A stretch of 64,000 nt of DNA from Mycolicibacterium chubuense NBB4 (GCF_000266905.1 NC_018027.1:124001-188000), one strand, 5' to 3'. Counted from the stretch's first letter, positions 1 to 10,421 are shown. The notes: a model not told the origin generated them from the sequence alone. A program made the numbers and translations.

Positions 1-1
1 C

Positions 2-244
2 GCCGGCGCGACGACGAACGAATACTGGGCCGTCAGCAGCGCGGTCCTGCCCAACCCGCCGGTGACACCGGATCAGGCCTCGATGCTGCTGGCGCTGCAG
101 GGCCAGCGCGGGACCGATCCCAAGAGCCTGAAGTTCATCACCGCCACGGTGCGCGTGGACTTCCGCAAGATCGACGGTCAGTGGCGCGTCGCCAATCTCA
201 CCGTGCTGAAGCAGCCGCAGATGCAGCCGGCGGCGGGGCAATGA
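2..244 (+). CDS. Mce-associated membrane protein, C-terminal part
   Basis: This is the 3' end of a gene entering from the left edge; the frame is open from base 2 to the TGA at 242-244, so the start is outside the window. The visible residues (NEYWAVSSAVLPNPP, then VRVDFRKIDGQWRVANLTVL) have the character of the periplasmic NTF2-like domain of mycobacterial Mce-associated proteins. Those proteins are thought to stabilise Mce lipid importers. The next gene starts inside its stop (ATGA). By position and sequence it resembles Rv0176 of the mce1 locus. The family call is fairly firm; the exact orthologue is inferred. Confidence 0.75.
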   Translation, partial: AGATTNEYWAVSSAVLPNPPVTPDQASMLLALQGQRGTDPKSLKFITATVRVDFRKIDGQWRVANLTVLKQPQMQPAAGQ

Positions 245-801
245 GTCCGCGGCGCAGGGTCGACGACGGCGACTTCGTCGGCACCGGATACTTCTCGGTG
301 ACCCCGAGACCGCCGCGGCGGTGGGGGCTTCCGCTCGTGGCCGTCATGGCCGCACTGTTCGTCGCGGCCGCGATCGCGGCGAGCACCTTCATGTTCGTCC
401 AGCACGAGAAGGACCGGCGCGCCACGGTCGAAGACGCCGCCGCCCTCGGGTACACCCGCGAGTTCATGACCATGTACATGACGCTGGACCCGTACCACGC
501 CAACGACTATGCCGACCGGATCGTTGCGCAGGCGACCGGCGAGTTCGCGAAGAACTTCCAGAAGAAGGAGGGCGAGATCCTGGTCCAGGTGGCGCGCGGA
601 GAGCCGACCACCGGGACGGTTCTCGAGGCCGGGGTGCAGCGCCGCAACGACGACGGCAGCCTCGACGTGCTGGTCGCGACCAAGGTCACCTCGAAGACAC
701 CGGATCAGAAGTCGACGATCGAGAGCGGAAGCCGCTGGATCGCCACGACGATCAAGGAAGGACAGCAGTGGAAGATCAGCAACCTGATTCAGGTGATCTG
801 A
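241..801 (+). CDS. Mce-associated membrane protein (Rv0177-like)
   Basis: The protein has 186 residues and starts at the ATG that overlaps the upstream stop as ATGA. It has a short basic N-terminus, one membrane helix around residues 30-52 (GLPLVAVMAALFVAAAIAAS), and an extracytoplasmic domain ending IATTIKEGQQWKISNLIQVI. This is the usual build of Mce-associated proteins, which sit at the end of mce operons beside MlaE-like permeases and MCE proteins. M. tuberculosis Rv0177 is about the same length. It lies between two proteins of the same type, so all three are probably translated from one mRNA. A role in Mce1-type fatty or mycolic acid import is inferred from context only. Confidence 0.8.
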   Translation: MSPRRRVDDGDFVGTGYFSVTPRPPRRWGLPLVAVMAALFVAAAIAASTFMFVQHEKDRRATVEDAAALGYTREFMTMYMTLDPYHANDYADRIVAQATGEFAKNFQKKEGEILVQVARGEPTTGTVLEAGVQRRNDDGSLDVLVATKVTSKTPDQKSTIESGSRWIATTIKEGQQWKISNLIQVI

Positions 802-1679
802 CCACCGACAGCGACGTCGCCGCCGAGCCGCCCGGGGATGCCCCCGAGACTGCGGCCACACCGCGCCGCCGGTCCCTGTTCTCCCGGCGCCGGGGCAAGG
901 CGCAGAAGCGCGCGACCGAGAACCCGACCGCCAAGGCCGTCGGGGCGGTCGAAGCGCTCGAGGCTCCCGCACCACCCGCGAATCCCGAAGCGGCCGAGGA
1001 GAAGCCGAAGGCGCCCATGGGCAAGGCGGCACGCGCGGCGCGAGGCCAGGCGGCCGAGGCCGGCGGCGACGAACCCGCCGAACCGACCGACGCCGACGGT
1101 GACGAAACCGAAGGCGCGCCAGCCGAACCCGTGATCTTCAAGCCCCACCGTCCCGCCGGCCGGCGCTGGATCGTGGCGGCGGTGGTCGCCTCGGTGCTGT
1201 TCGTCGGCGCGACCGGGTTCGCGGGTGCGATGGCGCAGCCCTACCTGTCCCAACGGGCACTGAACGAGACGAAGCTCAACATCGCCCGCACCGCGGCCAG
1301 TGCGATCACCACGCTGTGGTCCTACACACCCGACGACATGCCCACCCTGGCCGACCGTGCGTCGCGGTACCTCGAGGGCGATTTCGCCAACGAGTACCGC
1401 AAGTACATCGACGCCATCGTCGAGTCCAACAAGCAGGCGAAGGTCACCAACACCACGCAGGTGATGGGCGCCGCGGTGGAGAGCGTCTCGCCGCCGGGGA
1501 TCCCGTCGGAGGCCACGGCGCTGGTGTACACCAACTCGGTGGCGACCAGTCCGGTCACCAAGAACATCCCGTCGCTGCGCTACCTGTCCTATCGGTTGAC
1601 GATGACGCGGCACGGGGGCGACTGGCTCATCACCCGCATGTCGACCATCACGTCGTTCGATCTGACGCCACAGCTCTAA
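798..1679 (+). CDS. Mce-associated membrane protein (Rv0178-like), possible CTG start
   Basis: The frame has no ATG, GTG or TTG near the end of the previous gene. The most natural start is CTG at 798, overlapping the upstream TGA as CTGA, the same geometry as the ATGA overlap one gene earlier; it gives about 293 residues beginning MTTDSDVAAEPP. The N-terminal ~115 residues are low-complexity (Ala, Pro, Glu, Arg). One membrane helix follows at about 120-142 (RRWIVAAVVASVLFVGATGF), then the NTF2-like extracytoplasmic domain ending MSTITSFDLTPQL. The next in-frame ATG (1017) would cut off half the tail. It closes the mce-associated block. The family call is firm; the start is not. Confidence 0.7.
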   Translation: MTTDSDVAAEPPGDAPETAATPRRRSLFSRRRGKAQKRATENPTAKAVGAVEALEAPAPPANPEAAEEKPKAPMGKAARAARGQAAEAGGDEPAEPTDADGDETEGAPAEPVIFKPHRPAGRRWIVAAVVASVLFVGATGFAGAMAQPYLSQRALNETKLNIARTAASAITTLWSYTPDDMPTLADRASRYLEGDFANEYRKYIDAIVESNKQAKVTNTTQVMGAAVESVSPPGIPSEATALVYTNSVATSPVTKNIPSLRYLSYRLTMTRHGGDWLITRMSTITSFDLTPQL

Positions 1680-1688
1680 GAGGCCGCC

Positions 1689-2369
1689 GTGAGCCTGGCC
1701 TCGCCGGTGTCGCCGCGCAGGACCCACATCGCGCTGCTGCTCCTGACGTTCACGACGGGATTGATCGACGCGGTCAGCGTGCTGGTGCTCGGCCACGTGT
1801 TCGTCGCGAACATGACCGGCAACATGATCTTCCTCGGCTTCTGGTTCGTTCCGCACTCCGGCGTCGACCTGACGGCCGCCGTCGTCGCCTTCTTCGGATT
1901 CGTCACCGGCACCGTCGTCGCCGGCCGGCTGTTCCGTCATCTCGGCGGAAACGTCCGGCGTTGGCTGGCAACGGCTCTGGGGCTGGAGGTGGTCATCCTG
2001 CTGGCCCTGGCGGCGCTGACCGGCAGCGGGGTGCTCGACTATCACGACGACCGCAAGCTCTTCCTGATCGCCGGGCTGGCCATCGCGTTCGGTGATCAGA
2101 ATGCCACGGCCCGCCAGTTCGGCATCCAGGAGTTGTCCACCACGGTGCTGACGCAGACCATCGTCGGCATCGGGTTCGACAGCAGGCTCGCCGGCGGCAC
2201 CGGCGACCGGGAGAAGCTGCGCTACGGCGTGGTGCTGACGATGTGCTCCGGCGCGGTCGTCGGCGCGACGCTGACACGGGTCACGGTCGCGCCGATCATC
2301 GTGATCGCCGCGGTCCTCGTCGCCGTGTCCGCAGCGGTGTTCTGCCTCGGCTCGGGCGGGCCGGACTGA
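1689..2369 (+). CDS. DUF1275 (YoaK-like) integral membrane protein
   Basis: The protein has 226 residues from a GTG start 9 nt after the previous stop. It has about six hydrophobic helices. The N-terminal run TGLIDAVSVLVLGHVFVANMTGN is typical of the DUF1275/YoaK family, including the conserved ANMTGN motif. A later segment, QNATARQFGIQELSTTVLT, matches the family's second conserved block. Family members are uncharacterised inner-membrane proteins, sometimes suggested to be transporters. It does not look related in function to the mce genes upstream, but it is on the same strand with little space and may be read through. No substrate can be assigned from the sequence. Confidence 0.8.
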   Translation: MSLASPVSPRRTHIALLLLTFTTGLIDAVSVLVLGHVFVANMTGNMIFLGFWFVPHSGVDLTAAVVAFFGFVTGTVVAGRLFRHLGGNVRRWLATALGLEVVILLALAALTGSGVLDYHDDRKLFLIAGLAIAFGDQNATARQFGIQELSTTVLTQTIVGIGFDSRLAGGTGDREKLRYGVVLTMCSGAVVGATLTRVTVAPIIVIAAVLVAVSAAVFCLGSGGPD

Positions 2370-2371
2370 TC

Positions 2372-3139
2372 GTGGAGTTCGTCAAGCGCAACCCGCAGGC
2401 TCCGGACGGCTTCTTCGCCTGCGAAGCCGCCGGGCTGCAATGGCTTTCGCGTGTGCTGGACGGGGTGCCGTGTGCGCGCGTCCTCGCCGTCGACGAGCAG
2501 TCGCTGACGCTGGAGCGGCTGACGCCGGCCGCCCCCACCCGATCCGCCGCCGCCGAGTTCGGGGCACGGCTGGCCCGCACGCATGCCGCAGGAGCCGACG
2601 GGTTCGGTGCACCGCCCGACGGCTGGACCGGGCACGGATTCTTCGGCCCGTTGCAGCAGCCGCTGCCGATGAGCCTGCCCCGGGTGCCCTCGTGGGGCGT
2701 GTTCTACGCCGAGCACCGGCTGGCGCCGATGGCCGACCGGGCCCGCAGCCGGCTCGACAGCGCGACCAGCAATGCTGTCGACGCCGTCATAGACCGTTGT
2801 GCCACAGGGGAATTCGACGACGATGACCAGCCGTGCCGGTTACACGGAGACCTGTGGAGCGGCAACGTGATGTGGACGGCGGTGGGCGCGGTGCTGATCG
2901 ACCCGGCCGCCCACGGAGGGCACCGTGAGACCGACCTCGCGATGCTGGCGCTGTTCGGGTGCCCGTATTTGGACGCGGTCATCGACGGCTACGCCGGCCG
3001 GCACCCGCTGCGCGCGGGCTGGCGTGACCGGGTGGGCCTGCACCAGCTGTATCCGCTGCTGGCGCACGTGGTGCTCTTCGGGGCCGGGTATGCCGAACCT
3101 ACGCGCGCGGCAGCGCTCAGCGCGCTGGCACTCAGTTGA
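2372..3139 (+). CDS. Fructosamine kinase / aminoglycoside phosphotransferase family protein
   Basis: The protein has 255 residues from a GTG start 2 nt after the DUF1275 stop. The kinase C-lobe signature is clear: CRLHGDLWSGNVMWT supplies the catalytic HGD and the metal-binding Asn, and AVLIDPAAHGGHRETDLAML supplies the second metal-binding Asp. FYAEHRLAPM is also typical of fructosamine-3-kinases. These enzymes phosphorylate ketoamine adducts on protein lysines, leading to deglycation. The N-terminal glycine loop is not obvious and the protein is a little shorter than the usual ~290 residues, so the N-lobe is compact. It ends convergently with the glycosidase gene, with 8 nt of overlap. Confidence 0.75.
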   Translation: MEFVKRNPQAPDGFFACEAAGLQWLSRVLDGVPCARVLAVDEQSLTLERLTPAAPTRSAAAEFGARLARTHAAGADGFGAPPDGWTGHGFFGPLQQPLPMSLPRVPSWGVFYAEHRLAPMADRARSRLDSATSNAVDAVIDRCATGEFDDDDQPCRLHGDLWSGNVMWTAVGAVLIDPAAHGGHRETDLAMLALFGCPYLDAVIDGYAGRHPLRAGWRDRVGLHQLYPLLAHVVLFGAGYAEPTRAAALSALALS

Positions 3140-4199
3140 ACGCGAGCCAGGCCGGCTGGGCCCGTTCGTGCGAATCGCACAGCACCGCCATCGTGTCGCA
3201 CGACCCCTGGGGCGCCCCGGCGCCGGCCCACATGCCGCCCGTGTCGCGCCGCAGCACGATGGCCGAGGACCCGCCGCCGTCGAGCAGCACCGCCGTGTCG
3301 CTCCCGAGGCCGCGGAACAGGTCCTGGATCTGGTCGGGCGTGTAACTGCCGCCCTGGAACACGTACATCTCGTCGCGGTCCCGGACGTATGCCAGCCCTG
3401 TGCGCGCAGCACTCGGACCGGGGTCGTTCAGCTGCCCGGTGTCGCCGGGTGCCAGCAGTCCCATCCCGGCGACGGCGACGAAGCGGGTGCCCTTGTCGAG
3501 GAGGCCGGCGATGACGGGCGAGGCGGCGTCGAAGTCGTCGGGACTCTTGGGCGGCACGACGAACGGTGCGCCCTTCACCGGCAGGACCATCGTCGACAGG
3601 GCCATCCAGTTCTCGTTGCCGCCGGACAGACCCTGCTTGCCGGCGTAGGCGAGCGTGCCCGTCACCGTGGCGTTGGTTCGGCCCAGGCCGGCGGTGTTGT
3701 CGACGTAGGCGCCCAGCGGAGAACTGCAACCCGTCGCCTTCCACGACCCGCCCTGCTGGCCGCGCACGTCGAAGAAGTTCGCGTTGATCGCGATGGTCGG
3801 CTGGCCGAGCGCCTGCCACGCCTGCAGCGGCGAGTAGATCTCGGAGGCCTGCCAAAGTCCCTCCTTGGTGCGCGCCCGCGGATCGCGTTCGCAGCGAGCC
3901 TGGTACCCGGTGTGGGAGTCGGCGAGCAACCGCGGCGCCAGCCGTTGCGAGGCGGCCTTGATGATCATCAGCCGTCCGCCGTTGGTCAGTTCGTACCAGT
4001 CGCCCGCGGCGTTGCGCAGAGGCGCGGGGAATCCGCCGCCGAAGTTGTAGACGAGGTACGAGCCGCGGGTGTTGGCGATCGCGGCAGCAAGCAGCTCCCG
4101 CGCGCTCGCGGCCACCGCGACCGGGGCGAGCGCGATTGCCGATACGACGGCACAGCCGAGCGCCAGGAGGCGCCGGAAGTTTGCGGCTGGAGTCGGCAC
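3132..4199 (-). CDS. Secreted phosphodiester glycosidase (NAGPA-type) family protein
   Basis: The protein has 355 residues. The GTG start at 4199 is chosen because GAGGAG lies 5-6 nt upstream and a signal peptide follows at once (FRRLLALGCAVVSAIALAPV, cleavage after AVAA). The mature part has the hallmarks of the phosphodiester glycosidase domain: QPTIAINANFFDVRGQQGG, then TAVLLDGGGSSAIVLRR near the C-terminus. The founding member is the uncovering enzyme that hydrolyses GlcNAc-phosphodiester linkages. Bacterial members are exported and their substrates are mostly unknown; an envelope polysaccharide is plausible here. It is monocistronic, convergent with the kinase-like gene and divergent from the SRPBCC gene. 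Confidence 0.8.
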   Translation of the reverse strand: MPTPAANFRRLLALGCAVVSAIALAPVAVAASARELLAAAIANTRGSYLVYNFGGGFPAPLRNAAGDWYELTNGGRLMIIKAASQRLAPRLLADSHTGYQARCERDPRARTKEGLWQASEIYSPLQAWQALGQPTIAINANFFDVRGQQGGSWKATGCSSPLGAYVDNTAGLGRTNATVTGTLAYAGKQGLSGGNENWMALSTMVLPVKGAPFVVPPKSPDDFDAASPVIAGLLDKGTRFVAVAGMGLLAPGDTGQLNDPGPSAARTGLAYVRDRDEMYVFQGGSYTPDQIQDLFRGLGSDTAVLLDGGGSSAIVLRRDTGGMWAGAGAPQGSCDTMAVLCDSHERAQPAWLAFN

Positions 4200-4409
4200 C
4201 GGCGGCTCCTCGAGGCGGGATGGCGAAACGATTCGACGTAGTACGACCACAATAACCGCAGGACAAACGCTGTCAACTTCTATCACAGCAGCATCACAGG
4301 ACCGTCGCAGGTTGATCGCGACAGCATTTGCTGGCGCCGGGCCGCGACGCGCCGGCGGTGTCCCGGGACGGAACGGGTCAGTTCGCCGGCATCGGGGTAA
4401 CCGAAACAC

Positions 4410-4871
4410 ATGGCTACCATGTCCCGAACCTTCAACGTCAGTCCTCCACCGCCGGTGGTGGTCGGCTACCTCAAGGATTTCGCGCATGCCGAGCAATGGA
4501 ATCCGGGCACCTGCAGCTGTGAGCGCATCGACCGCGGGCCGGTTGCGCAAGGCGCGTACTGGCACAACGTCTCGAAGATCCTCGGACGGACGGCCGAGCT
4601 GACCTACACGCTCGAGGAGCTCACCGATCGCAAGGTCGTCTTCGTCGGTGAGAATCAGACGTCGACCTCGATCGACACCATCACCGTCGATCCCGCCGGC
4701 GCCGGATCACTGATCACCTACGAGGCCGAGCGCGAGATGCACGGCACGGCCAAGCTGCTGGGCCCGCTGATGAAACTGGCGTTCGAGAGGCGCGCCGTCG
4801 ACACCGAGAAACAGATGACGGACGTGCTGAACAAGCTCCCGTGCGCTCAGGACGGCGGCGCGAGCCGGTAG
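4410..4871 (+). CDS. SRPBCC-fold (polyketide cyclase/START-like) protein
   Basis: The protein has 153 residues, with an ATG at 4410 (a second ATG at 4419 is equally possible). It follows the SRPBCC pattern: MSRTFNVSPPPPVVVGYLKDFAHAEQW at the N-terminus with the conserved W of the first helix, then alternating strands, and a long C-terminal helix around LLGPLMKLAFERRAVDTEKQM. These proteins bind small hydrophobic ligands in a cavity, and many mycobacterial copies have no known ligand. The last 25 nt overlap the end of the convergent sugar-dehydrogenase gene. The 210 bases upstream hold only the divergent promoters; no other gene was seen there. Confidence 0.75.
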   Translation: MATMSRTFNVSPPPPVVVGYLKDFAHAEQWNPGTCSCERIDRGPVAQGAYWHNVSKILGRTAELTYTLEELTDRKVVFVGENQTSTSIDTITVDPAGAGSLITYEAEREMHGTAKLLGPLMKLAFERRAVDTEKQMTDVLNKLPCAQDGGASR

Positions 4872-6160
4872 ATGGCGTCCGCGCTGTCGTCGGTGATGTA
4901 GACCGCGCCGTCGGGCCCGGCGACCGCGGCCACCGGCCTGCCCCACCGGGTGCCGTCGTCGGCCTGGAAACCGCCGACGAGGGTCTGCTGGTTGCCCAGG
5001 CGACCGTTGTGCCAGGGATAGAACGAGACCTCGGGAGCTCGCGGGGGCCGGCGGTTCCACGACCCGTGCACCCCGACGAGGGCCCCGCCGGCGTAGGGCT
5101 CGGGCAGGGCGCCGTCGACGAAGCTCATGCCCAGCGGGGCCGAGTGCGCGGTCATGCTCTGCTCGACGGGAGGGAGCGCCGCGCAATCCAGCAGCGTCCC
5201 GTCGGGATTGGTCTGCACATCCCGGATGAACGCCATGTCGGCCGGACCGCCGTCGGAATTGCAGTATGGCCAACCCAATTCGCGCCCGGGGGTGACCTTG
5301 GCGATCTGTTCGGGCGGGTGGGTGGCGACGTAGCCGGGAATCACCGTGCCGTAGTCGGGGCCCGGTTCGGGGAAGCCGACGTTGTCGCGTCCGTTCACCG
5401 CCGTCCAGAGCGCTCCGTCCGGCGCCACCGCGAGCCCCGTGCCGTTGCGCACCCCGGTGGCGAACGGCGCCGGTGGTCCGCCGCCGGGTGGTATTCGCAT
5501 GATCACCGCCCTCGGCGGCACCGCCGTGCGGTCCTGCGCGGAGATGTTTCCCGTGGAACCGATGGAGAAGTAGACGGCGCCGTCGCGGCCCACCGCGACG
5601 CTCTTCAGTGCGTGAGCGTACGCGCCCCCCAGGTCGGGGCTGCGCGCGTCGGGGAGGTTGCCGACGACGACCCGCCGGTTGACGGCCGCGGCGCCGGTGT
5701 AGTCGTAGGCGTCGATCTGATCGCTTTCGGCCACGTACAGCGTCGATCCCGAGAACGCCAGACCGTGAGGCTGGTCGAGCCCGTCGAGCAGCACCGACTC
5801 GTCTCCTGCGTCGCCGCGCGGCGTGAAGCGCAGGACCTTGCCGGCATCGGGCACCGACACGAGCAGCGTGCCGTCGGGCGACCAGGCTGCCAGCCGCGGC
5901 TTGGAGGTCCGCGCCCACACCGACAACGTCCAGCCCCGCGGCACCACCGCCTCCCGGGGCCGGTCGAACGGCGCTGCGGCACGCTCGGGCGCGACCCGAA
6001 CCGTCACCCGGCTCGTCCCGGTGGGCAGCGGTGCGGCCGCGGTCGCCGACTCCGGCGCGGATGAAGGGGGCTGCGGAGAGGTGCCCTCGGTGCATCCCGC
6101 GAGCAGGACGGCGCCGAGGATCAACACTCCGATTCGGTTATGCCGCAGCAAGACCGGCAT
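4847..6160 (-). CDS. Lipoprotein of the PQQ-dependent sugar/sorbosone dehydrogenase family
   Basis: The protein has 437 residues. Translation is placed at ATG 6160 because it opens a lipoprotein signal (RIGVLILGAVLLAGC, lipobox LAGC) that ORF extensions upstream would bury. The body is a six-bladed propeller of the glucose/sorbosone dehydrogenase family: PHGLAFSGSTLYVAE, then GTGLAVAPDGALW, RELGWPYCNSDGGP and GVHGSWNRRPP, ending with GPDGAVYITDDSADAIYRL. The GVHGSWNR stretch carries the conserved catalytic His and Arg. The family oxidises sugars using PQQ, but mycobacterial members may use other cofactors. Its start lies within the pirin gene (23 nt overlap), implying coupled translation. Confidence 0.8.
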   Translation of the reverse strand: MPVLLRHNRIGVLILGAVLLAGCTEGTSPQPPSSAPESATAAAPLPTGTSRVTVRVAPERAAAPFDRPREAVVPRGWTLSVWARTSKPRLAAWSPDGTLLVSVPDAGKVLRFTPRGDAGDESVLLDGLDQPHGLAFSGSTLYVAESDQIDAYDYTGAAAVNRRVVVGNLPDARSPDLGGAYAHALKSVAVGRDGAVYFSIGSTGNISAQDRTAVPPRAVIMRIPPGGGPPAPFATGVRNGTGLAVAPDGALWTAVNGRDNVGFPEPGPDYGTVIPGYVATHPPEQIAKVTPGRELGWPYCNSDGGPADMAFIRDVQTNPDGTLLDCAALPPVEQSMTAHSAPLGMSFVDGALPEPYAGGALVGVHGSWNRRPPRAPEVSFYPWHNGRLGNQQTLVGGFQADDGTRWGRPVAAVAGPDGAVYITDDSADAIYRLAPPS

Positions 6161-6905
6161 GCATCTCCCAGACCAGCACCTCGGCGGGAGTCTGCGCGGT
6201 GACGCGTTGACCGCCCGAGGCGGTGAACCGCACGGCGTCGCCCTCCGACAGCGGGCCCGCACCCTCGAGGGTGACCTCGCCACGCGGGACGAACAGATGC
6301 AGGTACGGCGCCTCGGGAAGTTCCACGCTCTGGCCCGGCTGCAGGCGTGCGCCGTGAAGAGCGGCGTAGCGGTTGCGGATCGTGATGGCTGCGGCGTCGG
6401 CGTGCTCGGGCATGCCCGAGGCGATGGTCACCAGGCTGCCGCGCAGCAGTTCGTCGTCGATCTCGAGCTGCTGATACCCGGGGGTGATGCCGGATTCGTC
6501 CGGGACCACCCACATCTGCACGAAATGCACTGGCTCACTGTGTGACTCGTCGCCGGTCAGCGTCCACGAGTCGTTCTTCTCCGAGTGCAGAATGCCGCGG
6601 CCGGCCGACATGCGCTGGGCGAGGCCGGGGTAGATGACCCCCGCGTGGCCGGTCGAGTCCTGGTGCACCAGTGATCCGCGCAGCACCCACGTGACGATCT
6701 CCATGTCGCGGTGCGGGTGGGTGTCAAACCCGGTGCCGGGCTTGACGATGTCGTCGTTGTTGACCAGCAGCAGGCCGTGATGGGTGTTCTCCGGCTCGTA
6801 ATGGCTGCCGAACGAGAACGAGTGCTTGGAGTCCAGCCAGGCGATCTTGGTCGTGGCACGATCCTGGGCGCGCCGGATGTCGACGATGCTCTGCGTGCTG
6901 GTCAT
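6138..6905 (-). CDS. Pirin family (YhaK-like) bicupin protein
   Basis: The protein has 255 residues. The metal-binding cupin motif is present in the N-terminal half: GFDTHPHRDMEIVTWVL, followed by HQDSTGHAGVI and SAGRGILHSEKN, the classic pirin N-domain. The C-terminal cupin is degenerate, as in YhaK. Family members include a quercetin 2,3-dioxygenase, but the physiological role is usually unknown. It corresponds in position to the Rv0181c pirin beside sigG in M. tuberculosis. It is transcribed divergently from a MarR regulator 98 nt away, which is the usual arrangement for a MarR target, and it overlaps the lipoprotein gene downstream. Confidence 0.85.
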   Translation of the reverse strand: MTSTQSIVDIRRAQDRATTKIAWLDSKHSFSFGSHYEPENTHHGLLLVNNDDIVKPGTGFDTHPHRDMEIVTWVLRGSLVHQDSTGHAGVIYPGLAQRMSAGRGILHSEKNDSWTLTGDESHSEPVHFVQMWVVPDESGITPGYQQLEIDDELLRGSLVTIASGMPEHADAAAITIRNRYAALHGARLQPGQSVELPEAPYLHLFVPRGEVTLEGAGPLSEGDAVRFTASGGQRVTAQTPAEVLVWEMHAGLAAA

Positions 6906-6962
6906 CTGTGATCACTCCTCGGGAGTCGGTGCCAGCCTAGGTGGCTGTCCTGCCCCCGACAA

Positions 6963-6982
6963 CATGTATGACGTGTCATGTA
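6963..6982. promoter_or_regulatory. Candidate MarR operator between pirin and marR
   Basis: The divergent 98-bp spacer contains CATGTATGACGTGTCATGTA, in which ATGAC and GTCAT form an inverted repeat around GT (6968-6979) and CATGTA is repeated directly at both ends. Its position 22 nt before the marR ATG and about 58 nt from the pirin ATG suits control of both genes by the MarR protein. The repeat is seen; the binding is inferred. Confidence 0.45.
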
Positions 6983-7003
6983 TTCCGGTATTACGGTGGA
7001 GCG

Positions 7004-7459
7004 ATGGAGTGGCTCAGCGACGAGCAGCAGCGGGTATGGCGCAACTACCTGGCGATGGTCAGCACGTTGCACACCGCGATGCACCGTCAGCTCCAGCAGG
7101 ACTGCGAGCTCTCGCTCGCCGATTACGACGTGCTCGTCGCGCTGTCGGAGCGCGGACCCCTGCGGATCAACGAGCTCGGCGAGCTGATCGGGTGGGAGCA
7201 GAGCCGACTGTCCCATCAGCTGCGCAGGATGCGAGGGCGGGGACTGGTGCAACGGCAGGGCGACGGCGACGACCGCCGTGGCGCGACGGTTGCCGTCACC
7301 GCGGCCGGCGTCGCCGCGCTGGAGACCGCCGCGCCCGGACACGTCGAGCTGGTGCGCAGTGTGGTGTTCGATGGGCTCACCGCTGAGCAACTCCACAGCT
7401 TCGGCACCGCGATCGAGACCGTGATCGAGCGGCTGCAGTCCGGCGCGGCGAACGACTAA
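7004..7459 (+). CDS. MarR family transcriptional regulator
   Basis: The protein has 151 residues from ATG 7004. It has the winged-helix build of MarR: long N-terminal helix (VWRNYLAMVSTLHTAMHRQL), recognition region GPLRINELGELIGWEQSRLSHQLRRM, then the wing RGLVQRQGDGDDRRGATVAVT with the conserved DDRR, and a C-terminal dimerisation helix. It probably represses itself and the divergent pirin/dehydrogenase operon in response to a small aromatic or oxidant ligand. No redox-active cysteine pair is evident (one Cys near residue 33). It ends 4 nt inside the convergent sigG stop region. Confidence 0.85.
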   Translation: MEWLSDEQQRVWRNYLAMVSTLHTAMHRQLQQDCELSLADYDVLVALSERGPLRINELGELIGWEQSRLSHQLRRMRGRGLVQRQGDGDDRRGATVAVTAAGVAALETAAPGHVELVRSVVFDGLTAEQLHSFGTAIETVIERLQSGAAND

Positions 7460-8481
7460 GCGTCCGGAAAGGTCGCGGGCAGACCGAACTTCGCGAACAA
7501 CGACGTCTCCATGAAGGCCACCACGTGGGTGATGCCGGCGCTTCGCGCGTCGAGCACGTGGAGCTGGAAAGCCTCGTGCACGCCGGTCTGCGGGTTGCGC
7601 ATATAGAGCGCGGCGACCGGCTGGCCGTTGGCCGTGGTGGTCAGGAAGCGCATGTCGCCGGCCTTGTCGGCGGGGCAGTGCGTCTTCGAGAGCGTGATGA
7701 TGTCGGCCGGACCCGAGTACCAGCCGTCGAACGGCGGCATCTCCCACACGGCGTCGGCGGTGAGCAGATCGACGAGCTTGTCGATGTCGTAGGTCTCGAA
7801 GGCCGAGATGTAGTCGGCGAGCAGACCGGCCGCCTCGGGGGACTCCGGCGGCAGCGCGTCGCCGTCGCGATCCGGCTGGATCTCGTCGAGCTGGGCGCGG
7901 GCGCGCTGCAGCAGACTGTTGACGGCGGCGGTCGACGTGCCGACCGCCTCGGCGACCTCGGCGGCCTTCCACTGCAGCACCTCGCGCAGCACGAGAACGG
8001 CGCGCTGTCGCGGGGGCAGATGCTGCAGCGCGGCGACGAACGCCAGCCGCACCGACTCCCGGGATTCGGCGATCACCGACGGATCGGACGGGTCGTCGCG
8101 CGGAGCGTCGGGGAGAGGCTCCAGCCACGTGATCTCGTGGCGCTCGTGGAGCTCGCCGAGGGGGTCGGACGAGGGTTGGCCCAGCCCGCTGGGCAGCGGC
8201 CTGCGGTTGCGGCCCTCCAGCGCGGTGAGGCAGGTGTTGGTGGCTATGCGGTACAGCCACGTCCGCACCGACGATTTGCCCTCGAAGCCTTTGTACGACT
8301 TCCAGGCGCGCAGATACGTCTCCTGCACGAGGTCTTCGGCGTCATGAAGCGAGCCGGTCATCCGGTAGCAGTGCGCGAGCAGCTCCCGCCGGTACTGCTG
8401 GGCATCGGTCAGGAAGGCGTTCCCGGCGCTGCTGTCATCGAGGGCCAAGACGGTCACGTTCGTGAGCTTACGCAGTGGCAC
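7456..8481 (-). CDS. sigG: ECF-type sigma factor SigG with C-terminal SnoaL-like domain
   Basis: The protein has 341 residues from GTG 8481; a second GTG at 8457 is possible. Sigma region 2 is ELLAHCYRMTGSLHDAEDLV with SVRTWLYRIATNTCLTALEG. Region 4 is LPPRQRAVLVLREVLQWKAAEVAEAVGTS. The last ~120 residues form a SnoaL/NTF2-like domain (DYISAFETYDIDKLVDLLTADAVWEMPP), the mark of the SigG/SigJ-type ECF groups that lack a classical anti-sigma factor and are thought to be controlled by this domain. The insert RRPLPSGLGQPSSDP matches M. tuberculosis SigG as I know it. SigG has been linked to the DNA-damage response. The divergent lipase gene next door is the same neighbour as in M. tuberculosis. 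Confidence 0.88.
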   Translation of the reverse strand: MPLRKLTNVTVLALDDSSAGNAFLTDAQQYRRELLAHCYRMTGSLHDAEDLVQETYLRAWKSYKGFEGKSSVRTWLYRIATNTCLTALEGRNRRPLPSGLGQPSSDPLGELHERHEITWLEPLPDAPRDDPSDPSVIAESRESVRLAFVAALQHLPPRQRAVLVLREVLQWKAAEVAEAVGTSTAAVNSLLQRARAQLDEIQPDRDGDALPPESPEAAGLLADYISAFETYDIDKLVDLLTADAVWEMPPFDGWYSGPADIITLSKTHCPADKAGDMRFLTTTANGQPVAALYMRNPQTGVHEAFQLHVLDARSAGITHVVAFMETSLFAKFGLPATFPDA

Positions 8482-8565
8482 CGACGAAATCAGCCACTAA
8501 AGGCGGCACCGGAGCGCGCTCGGCCCCGACGCTCCCCGCGCGTCCTGCGAGCCTGGCGGAGATAG

Positions 8566-10421
<1,856 letters not shown>

